38,597 nt of DNA from assembly GCA_018992685.1 (NCBI GenBank), contig JACVGT010000016.1, positions 1-38,597 on the forward strand. The letters run 5' to 3'. Numbering within the stretch: the first letter of the stretch is position 1; each line of letters opens with the position of its first letter. Below, one piece after another: positions 1-8,008 of the stretch. Both the position numbers and the translations under genes were made by a program. The DNA comes from Theionarchaea archaeon. GTDB taxonomy: Archaea > Methanobacteriota_B > Thermococci > Methanofastidiosales > SZ-28-30. Under the pieces are notes generated by a model, which was not told the DNA's origin, searched no databases, and saw only the letters and a program-made list of their open reading frames with translations.

Positions 1-177
1 ATTGTGCCTACAGAACAGTTCACCGAATCAGAGAAACAAAGGCTCCTCCAGGGGATATGGGAAGCACTTCCCGGGGTCAACATCACACTGACCTATGTGG
101 ACAGCATTGAAAAAACCTCCCGGGGAAAGAAACGGGCAGTCACCTGCAAGATCCCCACTAGACCCACAAGCCCCTAG
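1..177 (+). CDS. AMP-forming ligase, F390-synthetase/PaaK-like (C-terminal end only)
   Basis: The frame is open from base 1 to a TAG at 175-177 and encodes the last 58 residues of a protein cut by the window edge. The tail VDSIEKTSRGKKRAV has the same shape as the C-termini of the two ligase-like genes that follow (for example VEKIQQEGRGKFKAV at the end of the 2307-3581 gene). This is the C-terminal subdomain end of phenylacetate-CoA-ligase/coenzyme F390 synthetase-like enzymes, with the Arg-Gly-Lys segment near the end. It would be the first of three paralogs on this strand. Function and length cannot be judged from this fragment; family membership rests on similarity to the neighbours. Confidence 0.65.
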   Translation: MVPTEQFTESEKQRLLQGIWEALPGVNITLTYVDSIEKTSRGKKRAVTCKIPTRPTSP

Positions 178-186
178 CCGAACCAC

Positions 187-624
187 TTACCCATTTGATG
201 AGACGATTTCAGAGTACCCTTTTAGATTCTGCTCACTCCACTCCACAAGCTCTTTCTGAGCTTCTTGTGTGGCACCTTCAATAAACTCCTCGGGTACTTG
301 GTGGTGAAAGGGACACCGGAAAGACACAAAAAACGTAATCTGCCCATCAGAATAGTGGAATAGTAGAGGGTATATTTTACAGTCCAGGGGCTTAAAAGAG
401 TTGATTGAACACTTTCCATCCGTCCGCAAAAAGGTGCACTTCTCATCACGCAACTCCATGAGATATATCCACCCATTTTTGGAATGAAAACGTCTGGCAA
501 AAGGTTCCTTTACATGGAATTCTATCCTCAAGAAGTCTTTTTCCGAAAGAGCTATTCTCCCAAATTTCTCCGTCTTTCTGCAGCACTGCTGTCCACAAAC
601 TTGGCATACGTCTCCCATCTCCAT
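187..624 (-). CDS. YkgJ-type cysteine-cluster protein
   Basis: The protein of about 145 residues has the cysteine layout of the Zn/Fe-chelating CxxCxxCC family (PF03692). It shows an N-terminal CQVCGQQCC, a central C-x-F-L-x3-DGKC-S-I followed by KPLDCKIYP, and a late FRCPFHH. Such proteins are thought to bind a metal or Fe-S cluster; their reaction is mostly unknown. It lies divergently from the ligase gene at 901. A TATA box at 656-663 places the transcript start at GTG 633. That GTG is in frame, but the ATG at 624 is preceded by AGGTGAT with ideal spacing, so I prefer 624; GTG 633 and ATG 618 remain possible. No frame damage is seen. Confidence 0.82.
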   Translation of the reverse strand: MEMGDVCQVCGQQCCRKTEKFGRIALSEKDFLRIEFHVKEPFARRFHSKNGWIYLMELRDEKCTFLRTDGKCSINSFKPLDCKIYPLLFHYSDGQITFFVSFRCPFHHQVPEEFIEGATQEAQKELVEWSEQNLKGYSEIVSSNG

Positions 625-655
625 GGAAATCACCTTGTCAGATTTCTCCGGGTTG

Positions 656-663
656 TTTTTATA
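656..663 (-). promoter_or_regulatory. TATA box of the YkgJ-type gene
   Basis: On the minus strand this reads TATAAAAA. Its centre (659.5) lies 26 nt from GTG 633, giving a predicted mRNA that begins GTGATTTCC and then the ATG at 624. Confidence 0.6.
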
Positions 664-863
664 GGTTGTGTTGATGACGCTCCATGGGTCAGCACCAGAT
701 AGTGCTCTTCACAAAATACTGAAAGGTCAGTCTGGCTCCTCCAGTCTTCTGAGCAGTCTAAGAAGTCAACCTGGATGACTGCACCAACAGTCAAGGGGAA
801 GAGCTATAATTGCCACAAAAGGAAATTTGCATCTCCAATCCTGTTATCACAGGACAACAAATG

Positions 864-871
864 TTTATAAG
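864..871 (+). promoter_or_regulatory. TATA box of the ligase-like gene at 901
   Basis: TTTATAAG centred at 867.5 predicts transcription from about 893, where the sequence is GTGATGTG followed directly by ATG 901. The leader would be only 8 nt. Confidence 0.6.
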
Positions 872-900
872 GCATCTGCAGCCTGTTGGTACGTGATGTG

Positions 901-2193
901 ATGCTACTGAGACAATTGTATTTTCTTGGAAAGGTCATGAGAAATCAATGGAAATCACCTGGAGAGTTGAAAAAGCTCCAAGAAAAGAAATTGCGGTCTC
1001 TCCTTAGGTACGCATATGATAGAAATGAGTTCTATCACCGTTTGTTACGAAAGCATGATTTGAGCCCTTCAGACTTTCGAACCGTGGACGATATCCGGAG
1101 GTTCCCTTCAGTCAACAAAGCCGTCATGATGGAGAATTATCCCCAAGCTATTGTCTCGAAAGGATTTGAGGTCTCAGACTGCATTCATGCTGCTACCTCT
1201 GGATCTACTGGCCAGAACCTCAACCTGGTCTATGATGTTCGCACCTACGAGTATTACATGGCAATAACTTACCGGAATTTCGCTGCCCTGGGATACATGC
1301 CATGGCACAAATTAGCGTACACTCGTTATGAATCGTTCAAGATTGAAAATCAGTTTTACGAGAAACTTGGGATTACAAGACGCCAATTCATTTCAGTGTT
1401 TTCGCCTCCTGAAAAGCAAATTGCAATGCTGAAAGCATTTTACCCTGATTCAGTCACCGCATATCCCTCAATAATGATTGAATGGGCTAAGATGCTGAAA
1501 AATGAGGGGGAAACTCTGGAAATACCGGTATTCATCCGATCTGAAGCAGAGATTCTGACCAAAGAGGCACGCTCGCTCATTGAAGACGTCTTTCAATCCC
1601 CCATCTATGAGGAATATGGGTCTGCTGAGTTTGTGCAGTTTGCCTGGGAGTGTAAGGATAGAGGATACCACATATCCTCTGACAGCGTCCTCCTGGAATT
1701 CCTGGACGACGAAGGAGAACCTGTAGCTCCCGGCGAAGAAGGGGAGATCGTTGTGACCTCCTTGGAGGCTCACGCTATGCCCTTCATCCGGTACAAGATA
1801 AACGACAGAGGTGTTCCGCTGGATGACGTGTGCTCCTGTGGCAGAGGACTACCATTGATGAAGCTTGTGGTGGGAAGAAATGATGATTTCGTCTGGCTTC
1901 CAAATGGGGATCGAGTCAATCCTCGTATGATTATCCCCTACTTCGAGCTGGCACCTGGCGTGAAAGAATTCAGGATTGTTCAGGAAAGAGAAGACTGGAT
2001 TCGGATTGAAATCATCACTGGATCAGAATTCACAGATGAAGTGCAAAAAAAGTTGACACATGAACTTTATACTGTTATCAAAGATCACACAGTAGAGATT
2101 CAGTTCGACTTCTGCGAGGAAATTCCCCGCGGACGACACAACAGGCCACGCCCCATCCTATCCAGGGTTAGGAAAGATGCCAGCAGTGTCTAG
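901..2193 (+). CDS. AMP-forming ligase, coenzyme F390 synthetase/phenylacetate-CoA ligase-like
   Basis: A full-length (430 aa) member of the ANL adenylate-forming group, PaaK/FtsA (F390 synthetase) branch. These enzymes activate a carboxylate or coenzyme F420 with ATP. Visible motifs are the phosphate-binding SGSTGQNL (about residues 100-107), YGSAEF (239-244), a CSCGRGLPL segment (from 311) and GRNDDFVWLPNG (325-336) at the hinge to the C-terminal subdomain. The CxCGR motif is typical of this branch. The start is ATG 901, eight bases after the predicted transcript start; TTG 886 would lie upstream of that start. The next gene, at 2307, is a paralog. The substrate cannot be read from sequence, and no phenylacetate-catabolism gene is adjacent. 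Confidence 0.85.
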   Translation: MLLRQLYFLGKVMRNQWKSPGELKKLQEKKLRSLLRYAYDRNEFYHRLLRKHDLSPSDFRTVDDIRRFPSVNKAVMMENYPQAIVSKGFEVSDCIHAATSGSTGQNLNLVYDVRTYEYYMAITYRNFAALGYMPWHKLAYTRYESFKIENQFYEKLGITRRQFISVFSPPEKQIAMLKAFYPDSVTAYPSIMIEWAKMLKNEGETLEIPVFIRSEAEILTKEARSLIEDVFQSPIYEEYGSAEFVQFAWECKDRGYHISSDSVLLEFLDDEGEPVAPGEEGEIVVTSLEAHAMPFIRYKINDRGVPLDDVCSCGRGLPLMKLVVGRNDDFVWLPNGDRVNPRMIIPYFELAPGVKEFRIVQEREDWIRIEIITGSEFTDEVQKKLTHELYTVIKDHTVEIQFDFCEEIPRGRHNRPRPILSRVRKDASSV

Positions 2194-2306
2194 ACCCGAA
2201 CCCTCTTCCAGCGGTCTTCCAGCGACGTCTCTCTACCCGTATCCTGAAAGACGGGGGAGATCATGGAGAGACTGAAAGAAGATCCATACCACTGTGGAGG
2301 TGATTC

Positions 2307-3581
2307 ATGATGTGGAAACCACTGGTTAATGTCATGAAAATATATGGAAATCAGTTTGCGGCTCCTGAAACCCTGAAAAGAATTCAGGAAAAAAGAATCA
2401 GGGTTCTGGTGCATTTTGCCTACAACAATTCTCCACTCTACCATCGAAAATTCAGGGATGCGGGCATTACCCCAGAGGACATTGTAGGACTCGAGGATAT
2501 GTACAAAATACCTCTCATAACAAAAGAAGAAATAAGAACCGTTTTTCCTCAAGGAATTGTTGCACCCGGGTTTTCCCGAGAAAATTGCACAGTGAAAACG
2601 ACATCTGGCACCTCAGGCAGTGTCTTCACCATGTTGTATGACAGGGAGGCTGAAGCTTATTTCTCAGCAATATCCTACCGGGATCACCTGGCACAAGGAC
2701 TGCGACCCTGGCACAAGTTCTTTGTTTTGCAGCACGACCCCGCACAGTTAAACCGACCGTCGAGAACTATACTGCAACGCGTGAAGGGGGTATCTGGAAT
2801 CCTTCCTGAAGAAGAACTCGTGAAAGAGGCCAGAGCCTTTCAGCCCGATTTCATGGGGGGACACCCGTCGGCCTACGTGGCTATGGCGACAGTTGTCAAG
2901 AACAACGAGATCAAGGACTTGAATCCTCAGGCAGTACTGCTGGGTGGTGAAGTGGCATATCCTTCCTACAGGAAGTACATTGAAAAGATCTTCGAATGTC
3001 GAACATCCAATAAGTACGGGTCATATGAAACCCATTCCATTGCCTGGGAGTGTCAGCACCTCGGGATGCATATTAATGCAGATTCAGTACTCGTGGAATT
3101 TCTCAAAAGAGGAGAACCTGTAGCCCCAGGGGAGCGAGGTGAGGTTGTTGTCACCAACTTGTGGAACAGGGCCATGCCCTTGATCAGGTATAGAATGGGG
3201 GATATTGGCATACCTTCAGAAGAGTCCTGTTCTTGTGGAAGGAGTCTCCCTCTGATGAAAGATCTTGAAGGGCGGGCAGATGATTTCATCGTTTTGCCTT
3301 CCGGGAGAGCAGTGCCCCCCACCCGTTTGATACCTCCCTTTTTCCTCACTCCTCATGTGGGTCAATTTAAGATGATCCAGGAAACAAAATCCTGGATTCG
3401 TATTCAGATTGTGCCTCGAGAAACCTTGCCTGAAGAGGAGGAAAACGCGCTGCTCCAGCAGATCAGAAATGTATTCCAGGAGCCAGTGGACATTGAGGTG
3501 GAAAGAGTGGAAAAAATCCAGCAAGAAGGGAGGGGAAAGTTTAAGGCTGTCATTTCGAAAGTTGGAATAAGCCTAGCCTAG
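2307..3581 (+). CDS. AMP-forming ligase, coenzyme F390 synthetase/phenylacetate-CoA ligase-like (paralog)
   Basis: A 424-residue paralog of the preceding gene with collinear motifs: SGTSG (residues 100-104), KYGSYE (236-241), a CSCGRSLPLMK segment (308 on) and GRADDFIVLPSGR (322-334). The two proteins share whole stretches, such as IAWECQ/FAWECK and EPVAPGE. The start ATG is preceded by a full Shine-Dalgarno sequence, GGAGGTGAT, overlapping the end of a 15-codon reading frame (2263-2310). That suggests translation from a long mRNA rather than from its own leaderless promoter. It probably forms an operon with the 901 gene (113-bp gap). Its 3' end meets the opposing kinase gene in one shared CTAG. 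The substrate is unknown. Confidence 0.85.
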   Translation: MMWKPLVNVMKIYGNQFAAPETLKRIQEKRIRVLVHFAYNNSPLYHRKFRDAGITPEDIVGLEDMYKIPLITKEEIRTVFPQGIVAPGFSRENCTVKTTSGTSGSVFTMLYDREAEAYFSAISYRDHLAQGLRPWHKFFVLQHDPAQLNRPSRTILQRVKGVSGILPEEELVKEARAFQPDFMGGHPSAYVAMATVVKNNEIKDLNPQAVLLGGEVAYPSYRKYIEKIFECRTSNKYGSYETHSIAWECQHLGMHINADSVLVEFLKRGEPVAPGERGEVVVTNLWNRAMPLIRYRMGDIGIPSEESCSCGRSLPLMKDLEGRADDFIVLPSGRAVPPTRLIPPFFLTPHVGQFKMIQETKSWIRIQIVPRETLPEEEENALLQQIRNVFQEPVDIEVERVEKIQQEGRGKFKAVISKVGISLA

Positions 3582-4162
3582 TCGTGCTTGGAACTAACCG
3601 ACTGAGGATACAGCATGTTGTAGACCATTTGGGCACCTTCTTCAGGTGTTGTGCTATCTGTATCAATGACGAGTTCAGGGTGTTCGGGCTCTTCATACGC
3701 CACATCTACTCCAATGACCTCACCCACATCACTTTTTTCAACTGGCTTTCCCTCTTCCAGGTTTCTTTTCCTTTCAATTGCCTTCTTGTACATGTTACTG
3801 ACGATAAGGTTGTCCTCCCGTTGAGACTCTCGGTCCATGCACACATCTAATGGACACTTCACATAAACCTCGTAGAAGGAAGAAATCTGTTCCCGTGCTC
3901 TATCCCTCCATTTCCTGCGGTGAGCTGTGGCATCTACCACCACGTTGATACCGTGGACTGAAAGCAGGGAAGCCATGACTCCCACAGCATTGTAGACAAG
4001 ATCCCGCTCTTGTTCAGTGTAGTGTGGATCTGGCACCAGCCTCCTTCTGAACTCGTCCAAGCGGAGCACTTCAACTGGAACACAAAGAAGGTTCACGAGT
4101 GCCCGTGCAATGCCAGTCTTCCCTGATCCCGGAAGTCCTGTGAGCCATACCACCCAAGTCAT
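3578..4162 (-). CDS. APS-kinase-like P-loop kinase
   Basis: 194 residues in the adenylylsulfate kinase (CysC) / zeta-type kinase fold. Features are a Walker A GLPGSGKT at residues 9-16, RLDEFRRRL (the helix after the nucleoside-binding strand), VVDATAHRRKWRD, and the CysC-like YEVYVKCPLDVCMDRE followed by GVDVAYEEPEHPELVIDT. Canonical CysC converts APS to PAPS. Here the Walker A differs from the usual GLSGAGKST, and the region before MYKKA carries an insertion. No sulfate-assimilation gene lies nearby, so another small substrate is possible. Its ATG overlaps the stop of the APH-fold gene (ATGA), which implies translational coupling; it is the third gene of the SAH-hydrolase operon. Confidence 0.78.
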   Translation of the reverse strand: MTWVVWLTGLPGSGKTGIARALVNLLCVPVEVLRLDEFRRRLVPDPHYTEQERDLVYNAVGVMASLLSVHGINVVVDATAHRRKWRDRAREQISSFYEVYVKCPLDVCMDRESQREDNLIVSNMYKKAIERKRNLEEGKPVEKSDVGEVIGVDVAYEEPEHPELVIDTDSTTPEEGAQMVYNMLYPQSVSSKHD

Positions 4163-5229
4163 GGTCGATCTCTGAGGTACTCAGGGATTCTCTGCGGGGA
4201 GAAGGCATCATCTTCCATAACGTTCATCGCAAAATTAAACAACTTCCTTCTGGTAAGATTGGTGACATCAGGGTAAAACAGAGGATTACATACCACCGTC
4301 ACCCGGAATGCATAGAAGGGTGCCATAACTTCCCACATTTCCTGGTCCTTGGTCTGAGAAAAGTACCTTTCAAGAAACAAGTCAAATAGTTCTTTAAATG
4401 GCCCTTCAAACCGATCCTCGTTCATGCGCAGCCCATAGAAAAGGTAGTTGATGCTGAGACAGGTCACATCATCTGCAGGTTCTCCGTAAATTCCTCTGCT
4501 TCTGTCCAGGAGGATGAAATCAGTGGCGCCATCACTTTCCTTCCACCAGATATTCCCTGGATGATAGTCCCCGTGAACCACACACAGCCTGTGGGATTTG
4601 TTCTTGTTCTTTCCCCACCAGGATACAGCCAGGCGGACGAATTCGGTCATTTCCTCGGGTGTCGTGAACTCCACTTCTGGATAGGTGTCTATGACTCCCA
4701 TGATGCACTCCCCGTTCCCTACAGTGTCTCTGATCCTCCGTTTGTATAATCCAGGGTTCGAATGTTTCTCCTTGTGAATTTCTACCAGATAATCAGCCAG
4801 TTTTACACACTTCTCGCGATCCTCGTCAGTCAATTTTCTTTCCTTCTTGATTCTTTCCAGATCCACAAAATAGTTCTCTCCCTGTGCTTCCTCCATGACA
4901 ATGAAAAACTCCTGACAATCCCCCAGTGATACCATTTTCTTTCCCGTTCCCACCACATCAATTGACCGCACGTGTTTGGGCAGGAGGTTATACGATCTGT
5001 TTGCGAGAAGAAACACCTGGGCACGGTCTGAGAAGTAGTCGTGACCAAATCCTTCAGGGAACAGTGTCTTGATTATGATGTTCTGCCGCTTCCACTGCCA
5101 TTCGAAAGCAACAGAATACCCCATTCCGTGTACTCCTTCGCCCATAGGGTTCAGTGCAATAAAAGTACTTCCTGGATACTTCTTGGAAAGGTACGCTTCT
5201 ATCCACTCTCTGCTTATTTCTATTCCCAT
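4159..5229 (-). CDS. APH-fold phosphotransferase
   Basis: A 356-residue aminoglycoside-phosphotransferase/choline-kinase superfamily protein. It has the N-lobe strand NIIIKTLF with the ATP-binding lysine, the catalytic VVHGDYHPGNIWW (HGDYHPGN at about 219-226) and a metal-binding FILLDRSRGIYGEPADDV (Asp near 242). Such enzymes phosphorylate small hydroxylated compounds. The start is ATG 5229, because AGGTG overlapping the upstream stop sits at the right distance; GTG 5238, immediately after that stop, is the alternative. It lies between the SAH hydrolase (9 bp upstream) and the P-loop kinase (4-bp overlap). The substrate is not known. In other organisms APH-like and P-loop kinase domains are found fused, which the overlap here resembles. 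Confidence 0.8.
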   Translation of the reverse strand: MGIEISREWIEAYLSKKYPGSTFIALNPMGEGVHGMGYSVAFEWQWKRQNIIIKTLFPEGFGHDYFSDRAQVFLLANRSYNLLPKHVRSIDVVGTGKKMVSLGDCQEFFIVMEEAQGENYFVDLERIKKERKLTDEDREKCVKLADYLVEIHKEKHSNPGLYKRRIRDTVGNGECIMGVIDTYPEVEFTTPEEMTEFVRLAVSWWGKNKNKSHRLCVVHGDYHPGNIWWKESDGATDFILLDRSRGIYGEPADDVTCLSINYLFYGLRMNEDRFEGPFKELFDLFLERYFSQTKDQEMWEVMAPFYAFRVTVVCNPLFYPDVTNLTRRKLFNFAMNVMEDDAFSPQRIPEYLRDRP

Positions 5230-5238
5230 GCCAGACAC

Positions 5239-6495
5239 CTAGGTACCTGCCTTCCAGCTTTTCAAGTATGCGTCCTGCTCTGGAGTGAGAACATCAATTT
5301 CCACGTCCATAGATTCAAGTTTCAGTGCTGCAATGCGATTGTCGATTTCTGCAGGGACCATGTACACCCGGGGTTCAAGCGTTTGACCCTTTTCAACAAT
5401 AAACTGAGCAGAGAGGGCCTGGTTGGCAAAACTCATGTCCATTACAATGGAGGGATGCCCTTCTGCGCAAGCGAGGTTGACCAGTCTTCCCTCTCCGAGA
5501 AGATACAAGGATCTACCATCCTTCAAGACGTATTCCTCAAGGTTTGGTCGTACAACTCGTTTTTCTCCGGCCAGCCGCTCCAGTGCAGGTATCTCGACCT
5601 CTACGTCAAAGTGACCTGTATTGCACAGGAGTGAACCATCCTTCATTACCATCATGTGCTCTTCCCGAATGACATTCTTGTCTCCTGTGGCTGTGATAAA
5701 GATGTCACCAATCCGGGCGGCTTCCTTCATGGGCATGACTGAGAACCCGTCCATGGTTGCCTCAAGAGCTTTCAAAGGGTCAACCTCAGTAACCACAACG
5801 TTGGACCCCATGCCACGAGCTCGCAAGGCCACACCTCTGCCGCACCACCCATACCCTGCAACCACGAACTTCTTTCCAGCTAAGAGCACATTGGTAGTCC
5901 TTAAAATGCCATCCAGAGAACTCTGGCCTGTCCCATATCTGTTGTCAAAGAAGTGTTTGGTCTTGGCATCGTTGACGGCAATGATGGGATACTTGAGAGC
6001 ACCCTCTTTCTCCATGTTCCTGAACCTGATTATACCTGTGGTAGTTTCTTCAGTTCCCGCTCTCACGCCATCCCGCAACTCAGTCCTGTCTGTGTGCAGA
6101 GTAGACACCAGGTCCCCACCATCGTCCATGGTGATGGTAGGCTTGAAATCAAGCACCTGGTGCAGATGCTCGTAGTAGGTCTTGCTATCTTCTCCCCGGA
6201 CTGCAAACACTGGTATGTCAAAATCTTTCACCAGAGAAGCTGCCACATCATCCTGGGTGGACAGGGGGTTTGAAGCACAGAGGGCAACGACAGCTCCTCC
6301 TGCCTTCAAGGTTCGCATGAGGTTGGCAGTCTCTGATGTAACATGCAGGCAAGCAGCAATAGTCATGCCCTTCAGCGGCAAGTCCTTTTGGAATTGTTGC
6401 CGGATAAGGTTAATTACAGGCATCTGACGGTCAGCCCATTCAATCTTCAGCTTTCCTTGAGGAGCCAGCGACTCCTCACACACTGCATAGTCCAC
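5239..6495 (-). CDS. ahcY: S-adenosylhomocysteine hydrolase
   Basis: Reversibly cleaves S-adenosylhomocysteine to adenosine and homocysteine in the cytoplasm, relieving product inhibition of methyltransferases. The protein is about 418 aa. It has the substrate/catalytic segment [18 protein letters not shown] (about 175-192), the NAD-binding GYGWCGRG (from 214), CNTGHFD, and [14 protein letters not shown] near the end. Start choice: the TATA box at 6527-6534 predicts transcription from GTG 6504. A GTG at 6495, just after GTGATTT, gives an N-terminus ([13 protein letters not shown]) that matches family length. ATG 6510 and 6522 lie upstream of the predicted transcript start. It is the first gene of an operon with two kinase-fold genes. 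Confidence 0.95.
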   Translation of the reverse strand: MDYAVCEESLAPQGKLKIEWADRQMPVINLIRQQFQKDLPLKGMTIAACLHVTSETANLMRTLKAGGAVVALCASNPLSTQDDVAASLVKDFDIPVFAVRGEDSKTYYEHLHQVLDFKPTITMDDGGDLVSTLHTDRTELRDGVRAGTEETTTGIIRFRNMEKEGALKYPIIAVNDAKTKHFFDNRYGTGQSSLDGILRTTNVLLAGKKFVVAGYGWCGRGVALRARGMGSNVVVTEVDPLKALEATMDGFSVMPMKEAARIGDIFITATGDKNVIREEHMMVMKDGSLLCNTGHFDVEVEIPALERLAGEKRVVRPNLEEYVLKDGRSLYLLGEGRLVNLACAEGHPSIVMDMSFANQALSAQFIVEKGQTLEPRVYMVPAEIDNRIAALKLESMDVEIDVLTPEQDAYLKSWKAGT

Positions 6496-6526
6496 ACAAA
6501 TCACCTGCATAGGAGAACTCATTTGA

Positions 6527-6534
6527 TTATATAA
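6527..6534 (-). promoter_or_regulatory. TATA box of the ahcY operon
   Basis: TTATATAA on the minus strand, centred 26 nt from GTG 6504. It argues against ATG 6522, which would lie only 5 nt downstream of the box and outside the mRNA. Confidence 0.6.
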
Positions 6535-6623
6535 GGCTTATGCTTCGGCAATTTAACTGGAATAATCTACCATTTTGAAACTAGAACCGTCGATGTATGC
6601 TAAGAAGGTGTATAAACACGCAA

Positions 6624-7796
6624 TCATCCACCTTTTTTGTTTTTCGTTCTTTTTCTGCTCTTCCTGGAGGTTGAGCGCTTTCTCCTTCTCACAAAGAACA
6701 CGAGCACCGTGAGAAGAACAATCCCACCTCCCAGGCCAACAATCCAGTAATCAGAGAGTCCTGACTCCTGGGGCTCAAGAGCAAGCTTTAAATCCTCCAA
6801 CGTGGATGCTGACACCACCTCTATGGTTGTCGTACTGCCATCCTTGACAGATTGAGCAAAGTAGATTTGGTCACCAGTATATACAGCACAGGGACCAAAT
6901 TGCTCTCTGTAATCCTCAGTCAAGATGACCTCTCTGTCTATGAGGAGGTCCTCCGTCAGTATTACTGCATGAACGTTGCCAGGAACGACAATGATTTTTC
7001 CTTCCAATGTCAGTTTGGTGCCTGAAAAGTTCTGATCCGTTATCCTGAAGAGGAGCACTATCTGAGAATCCATGGTGCAGAGATCGGGTTCTATCACATT
7101 CCTTCCCAGTGGAGTCTCATCAGTAATGGACAGGTCTTTTGGGTGCGATATTTCTGCTATCTTGTTGAGATCAGAATCCAGCACAGCTACCATTACATAC
7201 CGGCTCATGAAAGCAGACAAAGGATAGTACGAGTAAGCAACCACGAGCTTCCCCTCAATGGCTGCAAGACAGGATTCTTCCCAGAAATCCCAGCTGGTGA
7301 GTCTTGCTGAACTGAGCTCAGTGAAGGAGAAATCGAATTTCTTCACAAATACATCCTGGTGCAAGAGATCATCCTCCAGGAACCGATGAACATACGAGAG
7401 AAAAATTCCTTCATCGGACGGAAGAATGTTCACATCGACTGGCTCTTCTACGGGAGTGACAAATTCTCTCACCAGTTCTAACTGATCAGTGAATACGCGT
7501 ACAACAATGGCTTCCCCCTTGATGCCTGCCAGATAGATAGAATCTTTGTACCATTTGACACAAGGAGATGTCATATCATCGACTTCGAGAGTGCGCACTT
7601 CATTGAGGCGGGTATCCAGCTGCACCAACGTTATCCCTTCAGTGTCGGGAGGCGAATACGCCAGATAAATACTGTCATTGCTGGCACACAGAGAAATGTC
7701 TTTAACTGGGGGCAAGTCTTCTCCGGTAAAGGTCAGCTGATATCCTCCGCTGAACCCCAGCAGAATCATGGTAACCGTCAACAGGAGTTTCAACAT
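6624..7796 (-). CDS. Exported, C-terminally membrane-anchored protein of unknown function
   Basis: About 390 residues. The N-terminus (MLKLLLTVTMILLGFSGG) is a signal peptide or signal anchor. The body is beta-rich with several strand-loop units containing DSIYLAY, DSIYLAG, DEGIFLSY and DQIYFAQ, which resembles the blades of a beta-propeller. A C-terminal helix (YWIVGLGGGIVLLTVLVFFV) is followed by a strongly basic tail (RRRKRSTSRKSRKRTKNKK). The topology therefore puts the body outside the cell and the basic tail inside. A longer frame to 7907 exists, but ATG 7796 starts exactly at the signal peptide and follows a TATA-like TTTTTAAG (7830-7837). No family is recognised. Confidence 0.75.
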   Translation of the reverse strand: MLKLLLTVTMILLGFSGGYQLTFTGEDLPPVKDISLCASNDSIYLAYSPPDTEGITLVQLDTRLNEVRTLEVDDMTSPCVKWYKDSIYLAGIKGEAIVVRVFTDQLELVREFVTPVEEPVDVNILPSDEGIFLSYVHRFLEDDLLHQDVFVKKFDFSFTELSSARLTSWDFWEESCLAAIEGKLVVAYSYYPLSAFMSRYVMVAVLDSDLNKIAEISHPKDLSITDETPLGRNVIEPDLCTMDSQIVLLFRITDQNFSGTKLTLEGKIIVVPGNVHAVILTEDLLIDREVILTEDYREQFGPCAVYTGDQIYFAQSVKDGSTTTIEVVSASTLEDLKLALEPQESGLSDYWIVGLGGGIVLLTVLVFFVRRRKRSTSRKSRKRTKNKKGG

Positions 7797-7829
7797 GGTT
7801 TCACTTCCAGCCCCTGTATGACAGGTACT

Positions 7830-7837
7830 CTTAAAAA
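7830..7837 (-). promoter_or_regulatory. TATA-like box of the exported protein gene
   Basis: TTTTTAAG on the minus strand, about 30 nt (box centre) from GTGAAACC, which precedes ATG 7796. The spacing is a few bases longer than at the other promoters in the window. Confidence 0.45.
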
Positions 7838-7970
7838 TGTTGTGGATAACAGTATGTGAGACCCTCAATGCACAGCGGATTCTGAGAATGTGGAGTTCTC
7901 TTATCATTTGCTTCTATTATGGCTTATCTACTCTGCTTGCTCCCGCAACCTCCTCTATCAATCAGTAACA

Positions 7971-7978
7971 TTTATAAG
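7971..7978 (+). promoter_or_regulatory. TATA box of the metallophosphoesterase gene
   Basis: TTTATAAG centred at 7974.5 predicts a transcript from 8001. The mRNA would begin GTGAAAAA and continue into ATG 8009. Confidence 0.6.
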
Positions 7979-8008
7979 TTATTCCCCAACTGTAGGAGCG
8001 GTGAAAAA

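Noticed and set aside
5041-5634. 197-codon plus frame opposite the APH-fold and SAH hydrolase genes
   Set aside because: It lies wholly antisense to two well-supported genes and has no homology pattern.
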